From assembly GCA_040004035.1 (NCBI GenBank), contig JAMPLN010000013.1: DNA of 64,000 nucleotides, one strand, 5' to 3'. Numbering within the stretch: the stretch's first letter is position 1; each line of letters begins with the position of its first letter. The position numbers and the translations under genes are program-made. Positions 24,901-32,520 of this stretch are shown one piece after another. The notes below the pieces were generated by a model. That model worked only from the letters and a program-made list of their open reading frames with translations. It was not told the DNA's origin and searched no databases. Source of the stretch: Microcoleus vaginatus_C (lineage in GTDB: Bacteria; Cyanobacteriota; Cyanobacteriia; Cyanobacteriales; Microcoleaceae).

Positions 24901-25566
24901 ATGAATATTGATAGCAAAAGCATAGTTGATTCATCTGTAGATATGGAATACTTTAATTTTGCAGGTCATACTCTCAAATACTTCTACCACAGAGGAAATT
25001 GTGGCTTTCCTCCAGAACCCAGAACAGAACGGACTGTAGAGTTATCCATTGTAGATAAATGGCTTTCTTTGGCCGGTGAAAATGTTTGGGAAATAGGAGC
25101 TGTTTCTTGTAATTATTGGAGACCTATTCGAGTAGAGAAAATTATTGACCCTTACGACAAACATCCCAGCGTAACTGATAAACTATCCATCATGAATGTG
25201 GATTTGAAGGGTAGAAAAGTTTTGTCTGTTTCCACAATTGAACATATTGGTAAATTTCCTCAACCCGGAAATGAAGAAACACCTGATACTGTTCTTAAAG
25301 CTTTGGATAAACTTTTTGATGAATCTGCTTGCTTTTTGATAACTTATCCCCCAATGTATAACTTTATTCTTGATAAGCGAGTGTTTAATGGCAGTTTACC
25401 AGGAGATGTCAAAATCCGATTTATAGTTCGCCAACCCGATCAAACTTGGCAAGAAGTATTCAATCAAGAAGAAGCAAAACGACCCTATGGAAAGACTCGC
25501 AGATCTGATGGAAGCAGTGCGGGAGCTGATGCTATTGTTATCTTAGAAAGGGGGAATTTATTGTAA
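24901..25566 (+). CDS. Methyltransferase-like protein of unknown function
   Basis: 221 residues with a good GAGGAT ribosome binding site before the ATG. The central segment keeps the outline of a class I methyltransferase: NVWEIGAVSCNYWRP replaces motif I, then KIIDPYDKH resembles the end of strand 2, and VLSVSTIEHIGKFP resembles the motif IV region with an EH pair. The glycine-rich loop (E.G.G.G) is absent, so SAM binding is doubtful and the protein may be inactive or specialised. The C terminus (IVRQPDQTWQEVFNQEEAKR) has no match I recognise. Position in the glycosyltransferase island suggests a role in the same product. Confidence 0.55.
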   Translation: MNIDSKSIVDSSVDMEYFNFAGHTLKYFYHRGNCGFPPEPRTERTVELSIVDKWLSLAGENVWEIGAVSCNYWRPIRVEKIIDPYDKHPSVTDKLSIMNVDLKGRKVLSVSTIEHIGKFPQPGNEETPDTVLKALDKLFDESACFLITYPPMYNFILDKRVFNGSLPGDVKIRFIVRQPDQTWQEVFNQEEAKRPYGKTRRSDGSSAGADAIVILERGNLL

Positions 25567-25626
25567 TTCAAAATGGCTCAAAAAGCCTTGACATAAAATT
25601 TACTAATCGTTCAGAAGGAGTACAAC

Positions 25627-25932
25627 ATGGGCCTGCGACGTCAAAAACCATTATCCCCCTCTCAAAAACCCATAGTGTCATCCCCAAAACCATTAGGGTT
25701 ATCCGATCCATATCAGTTCAAAGGTTTGGGAGCCACTCCTTTTACTAAAAGAGATATTAAGTGGACGCCATTAACAGCAATACTGGCTGCTATTTTTGTA
25801 GGCTGCCCTTATGTGGTGGCAATTGTGTGGACAGCTTCCTCTGGTTTAAATTTATTGGCTGTTATACTGGTAGTAGCTGTTATAGTGATTGCACTAATAT
25901 TTTTTTTGATGTTTTATTTAAGTAGATTATGA
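25627..25932 (+). CDS. Small two-helix membrane protein, unknown
   Basis: 101 residues with a clear ribosome binding site (AAGGAG) before the ATG. The first 55 residues are polar and proline-rich (SPSQKPIVSSPKPLGLSDPY), and two strongly hydrophobic helices follow: LTAILAAIFVGCPYVVAIVW and LLAVILVVAVIVIALIFFLM. The N terminus is probably cytoplasmic. I do not recognise a family. It closes the same-strand island, 60 bp after the methyltransferase-like gene, and a long hairpin follows 38 bp after the stop. Confidence 0.65.
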   Translation: MGLRRQKPLSPSQKPIVSSPKPLGLSDPYQFKGLGATPFTKRDIKWTPLTAILAAIFVGCPYVVAIVWTASSGLNLLAVILVVAVIVIALIFFLMFYLSRL

Positions 25933-25970
25933 CTGGAACTAAGGCTAAATCTAGTTAAAATTTTGAGTCG

Positions 25971-26008
25971 ATGAAACGCAGATGACTGGCATTGTCATCT
26001 GCGTTCAT
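25971..26008 (+). terminator. Long hairpin after the glycosyltransferase island
   Basis: ATGAA-CGCAGATGAC pairs with GTCATCTGCG-TTCAT with one bulged A and a 7-nt loop. There is no long T-tract, so it could be a weak terminator or a dispersed palindrome. Confidence 0.4.
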
Positions 26009-26103
26009 CGACGGTTAAACTCCAATCTCTAATTACCCCGAAGCTCCGACTTAACCGTCGATTTTAGAGGATTAGCCGCATCCGCCAAATTCTGGGCGAT
26101 CGC

Positions 26104-26358
26104 CTACTGCGCCTCCATACACACGCCAGGCGTATTGTATCCGGGCATCCCCGAAATCGAGTCGCCCGGATGGGTACCCGCCTCCGTGAGATACAAGCCC
26201 TCGATCGGCGTTTTGTAATTACCCAATTCCGGTAAAGGGCGGCAAAAAATCATCTGATCCAGCGTCAGGTCAACGTGGTAATAATTTCCCTTCCAAACAC
26301 CCAAACGCTATCCCAATTCTGCCGGGCTTTCCACCCCGCCGCCAATAAATGATTACAG
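26104..26358 (-). pseudogene. Remnant of a CrtO-like carotenoid ketolase / phytoene-dehydrogenase relative
   Basis: The minus-strand frame ending at 26104 reads MGVWKGNYYHVDLTLDQMIF, then RPLPELGNYKTPIEGLYLTEAGTHP, SISGMPGYN. This is the C-terminal FAD-binding end of CrtO-type amine-oxidase-fold enzymes (compare the family pattern TPI.GLYL.GAGTHPGG.ISG.PG). In the same frame further upstream, GGVESPAELG is followed by a TAG stop before the visible ATG. The remaining 400 or more residues are missing, and TEAG replaces the usual TGAG. It is a decayed C-terminal scrap, not a small gene. It lies directly before the small-RNA array. Confidence 0.65.
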
Positions 26359-26445
26359 AATATTTTCTGCTGCCAGCGATCGCCCTGTTGAAAAACTCTA
26401 TCCGACTGTCCGGATTGCGCTCAAATTCTCAGGAAGGTTAATTGG

Positions 26446-26499
26446 TAGATGCACCCTGATTAATTAACTCCCGACCAATTTTGGTTCGGGGTTTTTTTT
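26446..26499 (+). ncRNA. Array sRNA unit 1
   Basis: TAGATGCACCCTGATTAATT then CTCCCGACC-aatttt-GGTTCGGGG hairpin and 8 T. TCCGGA box at 26409-26414. Confidence 0.7.
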
Positions 26500-26582
26500 G
26501 CGATCGCACGCTAAGCAAAAATTCTCCTAAATCCTGCCAAAGTGTCCTGAAAGAGGTGCTGTGAGGCGGGAGATTAAATTAG

Positions 26583-26636
26583 TAGATGCACCCTGATTAA
26601 TTAACTCCCGACCAATTTTGGCCGGGTTTTTTTTTT
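26583..26636 (+). ncRNA. Array sRNA unit 2
   Basis: Same 5' segment, hairpin CCCGACCA...TGGCCGGG and 10 T. Box TCCTGA at 26545-26550. Confidence 0.7.
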
Positions 26637-26719
26637 CGATCGCACGCTGAGCAAAAAATTCTCCCAAGTTCTGCCAAAGTTTCCTGAAAGAGGTGCTGTG
26701 ACACGGGAGACTAAATTAG

Positions 26720-26774
26720 TAGATGCACCCTGATTAAATAACTCCCGACCTATTTTGGTTTGGGGTTTTTTTTT
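26720..26774 (+). ncRNA. Array sRNA unit 3
   Basis: 5' segment reads TGATTAAATAA; hairpin CCCGACC-tatttt-GGTTTGGG with a G-U pair; 9 T. Box TCCTGA at 26682-26687. Confidence 0.7.
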
Positions 26775-26848
26775 GCGGTATCGAGGGTGATGCTGAAAAA
26801 GTTTGAGGTTATCCGGATTGCGCTCGAATTCTCAGGAAGCTTAATTAG

Positions 26849-26903
26849 TAGATGCACCCTGATTAAATAACTCCCGACCTATTTTGGTTTGGGGTTTTTT
26901 TTT
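26849..26903 (+). ncRNA. Array sRNA unit 4
   Basis: Copy of unit 3. Box TCCGGA at 26812-26817. Confidence 0.7.
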
Positions 26904-26977
26904 GCGGTATCGAGGGTGATGCTGAAAAAGTTTGAGGTTATCCGGATTGCGCTCGAATTCTCAGGAAGCTTAATTAG

Positions 26978-27032
26978 TAGATGCACCCTGATTAAATAAC
27001 TCCCGACCTATTTTGGTTTGGGGTTTTTTTTT
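26978..27032 (+). ncRNA. Array sRNA unit 5
   Basis: Copy of unit 4, spacer identical over its whole length. Box TCCGGA at 26941-26946. Confidence 0.7.
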
Positions 27033-27106
27033 GCGGTATCGAGGGTGATGCTGAAAAAGTTTGAGGTTATCCGGATTGCGCTCGAATTCTCAGGAAACTT
27101 AATTGG

Positions 27107-27160
27107 TAGATGCACCCTGATTAAATAACTCCCGACCAATTTTGGCCGGGTTTTTTTTTT
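27107..27160 (+). ncRNA. Array sRNA unit 6
   Basis: TTGG replaces TTAG before the 5' segment; hairpin CCCGACCA...TGGCCGGG, 10 T. Box TCCGGA at 27070-27075. Confidence 0.7.
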
Positions 27161-27244
27161 GCTATCGCACCCTAAACCACGAATTTTCGCAAATTTTCCC
27201 AAACTGTCCGGAACAGGTACACCTCAAACCGGAGACTAAATTAG

Positions 27245-27296
27245 TAGATGCACCCTGATTAATTAACTCCCGACCAATTTTGGCCGGGTTTTTTTT
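27245..27296 (+). ncRNA. Array sRNA unit 7
   Basis: Hairpin CCCGACCA...TGGCCGGG, 8 T. Box TCCGGA at 27207-27212. Confidence 0.7.
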
Positions 27297-27381
27297 GCCG
27301 ATCGCACCCTAAAGCACGAATTTTCGCAAATTTTCGCAAACTGTCCGGAACAGGTGCACCTCGAACCGGAGACTAAATTAG

Positions 27382-27434
27382 TAGATGCACCCTGATTAAT
27401 TAACTCCCGACCAATTTTGGCCGGGTTTTTTTTT
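27382..27434 (+). ncRNA. Array sRNA unit 8
   Basis: As unit 7, 9 T. Box TCCGGA at 27344-27349. Confidence 0.7.
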
Positions 27435-27519
27435 GCCGATCGCAAGCTGAGCCACAAATTTCCGCAAAGTCTACCAAAGTGTCCTGAAAGAGGTGGTGTA
27501 AAGCCGGAGACTAAATTAG

Positions 27520-27574
27520 TAGATGCACCCTGATTAATTAACTCCCGACCAATTTTGGTTTGGGGTTTTTTTTT
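27520..27574 (+). ncRNA. Array sRNA unit 9
   Basis: Hairpin of the GGTTTGGGG type, 9 T. Box TCCTGA at 27482-27487. Confidence 0.7.
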
Positions 27575-27660
27575 GCCGATCGCACGCCCTCGCCGCCAAT
27601 GTTCGCAAATTCTGCCAAAGTGTCCTGAAAGAGGTGTTTTGAGGCGGGAGATTAAATTAG

Positions 27661-27712
27661 TAGATGCACCCTGATTAATAAACCCCAGCCAATTTTGGCC
27701 GGGGTTTTTTTT
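27661..27712 (+). ncRNA. Array sRNA unit 10, with compensated stem
   Basis: Last unit: CCCCAGCCA...TGGCCGGGG. Both arms changed together relative to CCCG/CGGG, keeping pairing. 8 T follow. Box TCCTGA at 27623-27628. Confidence 0.7.
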
Positions 27713-27740
27713 AGCTCAAAAGCTGCATTAACCAATTAGA

Positions 27741-27962
27741 CTAATTCGCCTCAAAAGACTGCACCTCCAGAACCGGGCCGATCATAGCAAAAGTCATCAC
27801 ATCCTTACGCACTTCACCTTTAACACTGACTTTCAAACCAGCTTTTTTCAACTCAGAAGGAGCATCCTTAAGTTCGTAAGTTTCCCCATCTTCGCCGACC
27901 AAAGCCCAAGTACCGGGACCCAATCCTTTGCGTTCAATTACACCTTTGACAGTAATACTCAT
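27741..27962 (-). CDS. Small OB-fold-like beta protein
   Basis: 73 residues, beta-rich: MSITVKGVIERKGLGPGTWA, a turn with EDGETYEL, then GLKVSVKGEVRKDVMTF. The alternation V.G.I....G.WAL....G..YEL resembles small OB-fold domains seen next to cyanobacterial proteases and in DUF5818-like proteins. No signal peptide is present. Its ATG overlaps the stop of the subtilase gene by 4 bases (ATGA), so it is translationally coupled to the protease and may act with it, for example as an inhibitor or chaperone. That role is inference. The stop lies 29 bp from the end of the sRNA array, which runs in the opposite direction. Confidence 0.65.
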   Translation of the reverse strand: MSITVKGVIERKGLGPGTWALVGEDGETYELKDAPSELKKAGLKVSVKGEVRKDVMTFAMIGPVLEVQSFEAN

Positions 27963-29728
27963 GCCGATCGCACCTCTGTTTTAATTGCTAAACGTGCCAA
28001 TCCGAAACACAGTAAAGCATTGACAATCAAGAATGTTTGTGATACCAAACCTGTACCCAATCCCCAGACTGCGGGCGACAGGAAAGCATTCACCGCTAAA
28101 CTGCTGGCAAAACCGATCGAAATTGCGATCGCGATCCACTTCCACTGTTGATGTCCCAACAGCAAAGCAATCAAAATCCCAGGAATCAAAACGCTAGCAA
28201 AAAAGGGATTCAGCATACTGCTGCCATTAATTGCACCGCCGAGTTCGGGAATAGAACTGCCCATCACCCGCATCGGCCACTGCGGCAAGTCAAATACAAA
28301 CAAGTTCCGCAGGAAAAAGAACCCAGAACTACCAGCCATCAAGCCACCGGCAAAGCCCCAAGTCCACTGGAACGGAAAATAATTCCGCAAAAAGAAAGCC
28401 AGCAGGTAAGAACCGAGCACCATTGCAATTTTAGGCAACAGGGCGACTGCACCGCCGTCAATCCAAAAGCGGGGGTTGAGATACCCGTTATCGCGCAGCC
28501 AGCGGAAGAAATCGCGGAAGTTGATTTGTCCGCGCTGGGCTAGCTGAACTGCTGCGGCTGCGTCTAGGTGTCCTGAACCAAAATGGTTTAACGGATCTTC
28601 AGTGACAGTTCGCGAGGACTGCAAGAGTACGCTGCGAATTTCGTCTGGTTCTGTGATGCCGGAAGCCTTGACAAGGGCTGCAACGGCTGCAACGTGGGGA
28701 GAAGCCATGCTAGTGCCTTGGTAGCCTTCAAATACTTCAGCGCCGGTTTCCGGGTCGATCGTACTTTGCAGGATCTTGCCCATTTCAGAACCGCCGGGGG
28801 CTGCAATGTCCACCCCTGCGCCGAAATTGGAGTAAGGGGCTTTTTCGTCGTCGGGGCCGAGGGCGGAAACGCCGATGACGTGGGGATAGCGGGCGGGATA
28901 GGAAGCGGAACTGTCGCCGGAGTTGCCGGCGGCTGCGATGATGACAACGCCTTTAGAGTGGGCGTAGTCGATCGCCTCTTCCATTAACTGACTTTCGCCA
29001 CCGCCACCTAAACTCATGTTGATGACATCTGCGCCGTTGTCAGCAGCAAATTTGATCGCTTCGGCGATGTCGGAAACCGTGCCACCACCGCTGCCGCCTA
29101 ACACTTTTAGCGGCATTAAAGCTGCTTCGTAGGCAATGCCCGCCACGCCGTAATTGTTGTTAGTTGATTGGGCGACTGTACCGGCGACGTGAGTACCGTG
29201 GCCGTTGTCATCGTAGGCTTCGGCGCGATCGTTTACAAAGTCGTAGCCCGGTACAAATTTGGTTTCTTTTAAGTCAGCGACTGGAGTAATACCCGTGTCA
29301 ATTATCGCTACTGTTGTGCCACTGCCTTTGGTTTCGTTCCAGGCAGATTCTACATTGATGCTGCGGAGATTCCACTGCTTGGTATACATGGGGTCGTTGG
29401 GAATCTCGAAAGCGCTGTAGACAAAGTTCGGTTCAATGTATTCGGTATCTTTAGCCAAATTTGATTTTCTCAGGGCATTTAGCAAAGTGCGATCGCCCTT
29501 AACTACATATACATTGTCTGCCGCTGAGAATTCGCTGTTGAGTTGCGGTGCGACTTGGTACTGTTGGGCGATCGCCTCTACTTGCTTGGCGATCGTGGCA
29601 TTACCGACATCTTCGCGGAAATCCAGCACAATCGAGTCGTAAGTGCCTTGAGTAGCAAGTCCTGGGAAATTAGAAATCCCCCAGCCGAGACCGATTAAAA
29701 ATAAGCACAGAAGGAAAAACTTTTTCAT
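27959..29728 (-). CDS. Membrane-anchored S8 (subtilisin-like) serine peptidase
   Basis: 589 residues from the ATG at 29728 (MKKFFLLCLFLIGLGWGISN, a typical signal peptide). A longer frame to 29869 adds 47 residues ahead of the signal and is unlikely. An inhibitor_I9-like propeptide (about 30-105) precedes the catalytic domain. The triad is D144 in VAIIDTGI, H177 in NGHGTHVAG and S340 in GTSMASPH, all intact. After the protease come several hydrophobic helices (VLGSYLLAFFLRNYF, VLIPGILIALLLG, FLIVNALLCFGLA), an unusual membrane tail that anchors the enzyme. Substrate unknown. The downstream OB-like gene overlaps by 4 bp. Confidence 0.88.
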   Translation of the reverse strand: MKKFFLLCLFLIGLGWGISNFPGLATQGTYDSIVLDFREDVGNATIAKQVEAIAQQYQVAPQLNSEFSAADNVYVVKGDRTLLNALRKSNLAKDTEYIEPNFVYSAFEIPNDPMYTKQWNLRSINVESAWNETKGSGTTVAIIDTGITPVADLKETKFVPGYDFVNDRAEAYDDNGHGTHVAGTVAQSTNNNYGVAGIAYEAALMPLKVLGGSGGGTVSDIAEAIKFAADNGADVINMSLGGGGESQLMEEAIDYAHSKGVVIIAAAGNSGDSSASYPARYPHVIGVSALGPDDEKAPYSNFGAGVDIAAPGGSEMGKILQSTIDPETGAEVFEGYQGTSMASPHVAAVAALVKASGITEPDEIRSVLLQSSRTVTEDPLNHFGSGHLDAAAAVQLAQRGQINFRDFFRWLRDNGYLNPRFWIDGGAVALLPKIAMVLGSYLLAFFLRNYFPFQWTWGFAGGLMAGSSGFFFLRNLFVFDLPQWPMRVMGSSIPELGGAINGSSMLNPFFASVLIPGILIALLLGHQQWKWIAIAISIGFASSLAVNAFLSPAVWGLGTGLVSQTFLIVNALLCFGLARLAIKTEVRSA

Positions 29729-29982
29729 GGCCGATCGTCCGTTTAGGGAAGGCTTGTTCCCCACAATAACCCAATTTTCACCGCCAGCGCCAGTTTTCCT
29801 TGCTGCGACTTGTGGATATCTCCCACGCGAGCGTTTGGTATTTTTCGGCTGTGGCTCTTGCTCGATCAAAAATTGCTCTAATTTCTAGTTGAAATTGCAG
29901 AGCCAGTTTTAGGAGTTCAATTAATTGTATCATTAGAGAAGATGAGAAACACAACCTGGACTATTTTTAACAAGGGTATTGC

Positions 29983-30399
29983 ATGGAAAGAGGTTTAATG
30001 TGGCTGCCGCTGCTGGCAATTTTTATCGGGCTGGCTTGGGCTGGATGGAACGAGTATCAAAAGCTGGAAGCGTATCGCGTCTGGGCAGAACAATTCGCTA
30101 AAGCCAAGTACGATATTTATGCTGTACTCGGTCAGCAAGAAGACAGTTTAACTTGGGGAAAACCTACTCGCAGCGGGCCTGTCAATTTGCAAACTTTTTC
30201 TTTAAAAGACGTGCAGTCGCTGCGGTTGTTAGTCAACTCTCAGGCAGTTGATTTAGAGTCACCGCCGAATTCGGGAAGTCCAATCGCCCTCGAATTTTTG
30301 TTGAAAGATGCTGCTGCGGTGCAGATTCCTTTTACAGAAATTCCTCTAGCGACTAAATGGGGAAAACACTTGCAGCAAGAATTGCAACGCTTTAGGTAA
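29983..30399 (+). CDS. Membrane-anchored conserved hypothetical protein
   Basis: 138 residues. One N-terminal transmembrane helix (LMWLPLLAIFIGLAWAGWNE, about residues 5-24) is followed by a soluble domain of about 110 residues with a mixed alpha/beta look (ESPPNSGSPIALEFLLKDA, IPFTEIPLATKWGKHL). No motif of known function. It resembles single-pass anchored proteins of unknown role that recur in cyanobacteria. It is divergent from the subtilase gene with about 250 bp between the chosen starts, so the two may share a control region. Confidence 0.65.
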   Translation: MERGLMWLPLLAIFIGLAWAGWNEYQKLEAYRVWAEQFAKAKYDIYAVLGQQEDSLTWGKPTRSGPVNLQTFSLKDVQSLRLLVNSQAVDLESPPNSGSPIALEFLLKDAAAVQIPFTEIPLATKWGKHLQQELQRFR

Positions 30400-30822
30400 A
30401 AACACTCTCCGGCGCTGCAGCGTATAGGGAGCATCTCAATGAAAGCAACCAAGCTAGAAATGGGAGTTGTGAGGCAGGAGACAGGAGTTTTGAGACAGAA
30501 GAAAACAGGAAGAAGGAAAGAGCCCGAAGAAGTGTTTTTACAAATATGAGATGCTCCCAGCGTATAAGATGTTAACTCTGCGGCTTTAAGTTACAAAAGT
30601 CTGTAAAACTGGTAGTAGAAATAGAACTTAGGCAACAAATCCTTTGAACTGCCATCTATAGGGTAAAGTACCCAGGGATCGCCCGGAGGACATGAGTTCT
30701 TGCAGTAAGTAGTAAGAGTAGTGTCCCCGTGCGCCCGCTCGTGTTCCGTGCGTACCTTACAGTTAAAGTTATTGACCAGCGCGTCCTAAAACAGCTAAAT
30801 TGCCAGCCCCCCAATCAGCGGA
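30400..30822. other. Intergenic region carrying a MITE
   Basis: 423 bp with no gene. It contains the 132-bp element at 30427-30558. The remainder has no clear promoter or RNA structure. Confidence 0.6.
30427..30558. mobile_element. 132-bp MITE with perfect 12-bp TIRs and 8-bp target duplication
   Basis: Left end GGGAGCATCTCA (30427-30438) and right end TGAGATGCTCCC (30547-30558) are perfect inverted repeats. AGCGTATA flanks both sides (30419-30426 and 30559-30566). The interior is purine-rich with GGAG and AGAAGG tracts and has no open frame. An 8-bp duplication points to a transposase family that cuts with 8-bp stagger (several IS families do); the parent is not identified. Confidence 0.85.
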
Positions 30823-32520
30823 ATGCAAACACAAGAATTTTTACAGCGCTATCAACAAGGAGAGCGCAACTTTGGTCACATTGACCTCAGCGGCGCTAGT
30901 TTAAGCGGTGTTAACCTGCGAGAAATAGACCTCACTGGTGCTAACTTGACCGGTGCTAATTTAAGCTGGTCTTTTTTGAGCAATGCCAAGTTGATAGGGG
31001 CTTGTTTGCGCCGCGCGGATCTCCGCAGTGCGGGGCTGGCTGGGGCGAATTTGAGCGGGGCAAATGTGAGCGGCGCAAATCTTGCTAAAGCGGATTTGCG
31101 CCTTGCTTGTTTGGAAGCAGCAGAACTCAATTGGGCCGCGTTCCCCGAAGCGGATTTGGGCGGTGCTAATCTTCAAGGAGTTAAATCTGACCAAATTAAT
31201 TTGGCCGGGGCTAAACTCGACGGCGCGAAGTTGATGGCGGCGGAATTGATGGAGGCCAATCTCAACCGCGCCAGTCTTGTTGGTGCTAATTTAACGGGTG
31301 CTAATTTGCGGGAAGCGCATTTAGTGGAAGCGAATTTGCGATCGGCAATTTTAATCGGTGTAAATTTGATTGAATCTGACTTAAATGGCGCTCAAATGCG
31401 ATCGGCAAATCTGACGGGCGCTGACTTGCACCGAGCTGTGCTGGCGGGGGCGGATTTGACTGAGGCGGTGCTGGATAACGCTGATTTGAGTCGAGCTAAT
31501 CTGGCAGGTTCTTATTTATTGAAAGCGAGTTTCAAGAAGGCGCTTTTGCTGCGAGCTAACCTGCAAGGAGTGTATTTGCTGCGGGCGGATTTGAGCGAAG
31601 CTAATTTGCGAAGTGCTGATTTGCGGAAAGCTGATTTGAGTGGCGCTTATTTGATGGATGCGATGTTGGGTGAGGCGGATTTAAGAGAAGCTTGTTTGAT
31701 TGAGTGCCGTTTGATTCGGACGAATTTGGAGGGGGCGCAGCTTACGGGTTGCTGCATTCAAAATTGGCAAGTTCAAGATGTCGATCTGTCGAGAGTTGAA
31801 TGCAGCTATGTTTTTACTCAGTTTGATTATACTGCGAAAGTTGCGGCAAATCGCTTTCCGGTCAATCGCGATTTTGAGTCGGGGGAATTGGGGCGGCAGC
31901 ATCAAGAGGACAGTTCTATTGTCAAGGTGTGTTTTGATGAATCTCCTAATTGGGAGGCTTTGGTTTTTACGCTGCGTCGGGTGGAGTTGGAAAGCCACGA
32001 ACTCAAATTGAATGTTCAATTTTTTGAGTCTGCCGGAGAACAAAATTTACTGCGGCTGAGCGCGAACCGTTTGGTGAACGGCAAGATTTTGGGCGATCGC
32101 ATTTTGGAGCTTTATCCAGATATGTTGGAAAAGGTTGTAGCCAAGGACTCTGAAATTTTGGGTTTGCTCGACTTGGCTGTTCCTAGTAACAATGCGGAGC
32201 CGAGTCACAAGGAAATATTGCTCAAAAGACAGGAAATATACCAGCGGATGGTGCGCCAAATTTCGTTTATTTTGATGTCTCAGACGCCGGATAAATTCTC
32301 CGAAAGCGTGCAGCGACTGTTGGATTATTTGAAGCAGCAAGGTATCCCGACAGAGCAGATTCAAAAGAAAGTCATCAGTCAGGCGATCGTGCAGCGGGCC
32401 AAGCAAGACCCGGCTTTTCGGGAACAGTTGCTCGCGTGGGAGAAAACGGCGTCCGATCGCGTTCGTGGTTCGATGATGGGGGAAGCGGTGCGGTATGCGA
32501 TCGGCCTTTTATCAGAATAA
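30823..32520 (+). CDS. Pentapeptide-repeat protein with C-terminal helical domain
   Basis: 565 residues. Roughly residues 18-320 are pentapeptide repeats of the A(D/N)Lxx type (LSGASLSGVNLREIDLTGAN and similar), which form a right-handed square beta-helix. After these come about 70 residues with no repeats, a domain with WEALVFTLRRVELESHELKL, and a C-terminal helical segment of about 100 residues (RQISFILMSQTPDKFSESVQ ... FREQLLAWEKTASDRVRGSM). No signal peptide, so probably cytosolic. The function of cyanobacterial pentapeptide proteins of this design is unknown. A broken copy of the last 85 bp of this gene lies at 35476-35560. Confidence 0.85.
   Translation: MQTQEFLQRYQQGERNFGHIDLSGASLSGVNLREIDLTGANLTGANLSWSFLSNAKLIGACLRRADLRSAGLAGANLSGANVSGANLAKADLRLACLEAAELNWAAFPEADLGGANLQGVKSDQINLAGAKLDGAKLMAAELMEANLNRASLVGANLTGANLREAHLVEANLRSAILIGVNLIESDLNGAQMRSANLTGADLHRAVLAGADLTEAVLDNADLSRANLAGSYLLKASFKKALLLRANLQGVYLLRADLSEANLRSADLRKADLSGAYLMDAMLGEADLREACLIECRLIRTNLEGAQLTGCCIQNWQVQDVDLSRVECSYVFTQFDYTAKVAANRFPVNRDFESGELGRQHQEDSSIVKVCFDESPNWEALVFTLRRVELESHELKLNVQFFESAGEQNLLRLSANRLVNGKILGDRILELYPDMLEKVVAKDSEILGLLDLAVPSNNAEPSHKEILLKRQEIYQRMVRQISFILMSQTPDKFSESVQRLLDYLKQQGIPTEQIQKKVISQAIVQRAKQDPAFREQLLAWEKTASDRVRGSMMGEAVRYAIGLLSE

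Larger units (their letters stand above)
26409..27712 (+). repeat. Tandem array of ten promoter-sRNA-terminator units
   Basis: Ten direct repeats with periods 137, 137, 129, 129, 129, 138, 137, 138 and 141 bp. Each has TCCGGA or TCCTGA exactly 37-38 bp before an invariant TAGATGCACCCTGATTAA. A TAAATT/TTAATT stretch sits in the -10 region, and a hairpin with a run of 8-10 T follows. Spacers fall into related types: units 1, 4, 5 and 6 are preceded by the ATTGCGCTC(G/A)AATTCTCAGG type, the others by GAA..AGGT types. Units 3-6 are nearly identical and recently duplicated. The array lies between the + strand island and a minus-strand protease gene, so it is transcribed on its own. Confidence 0.9.

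Noticed and set aside
27008..27457. Small minus-strand open frames inside the array
   Set aside because: They are by-products of the repeat periodicity and have no start signals or family likeness.
26409..27712. CRISPR array reading of the tandem repeats
   Set aside because: Units are 129-141 bp with conserved spacers, promoter-like boxes and terminators. CRISPR spacers are short and unique.
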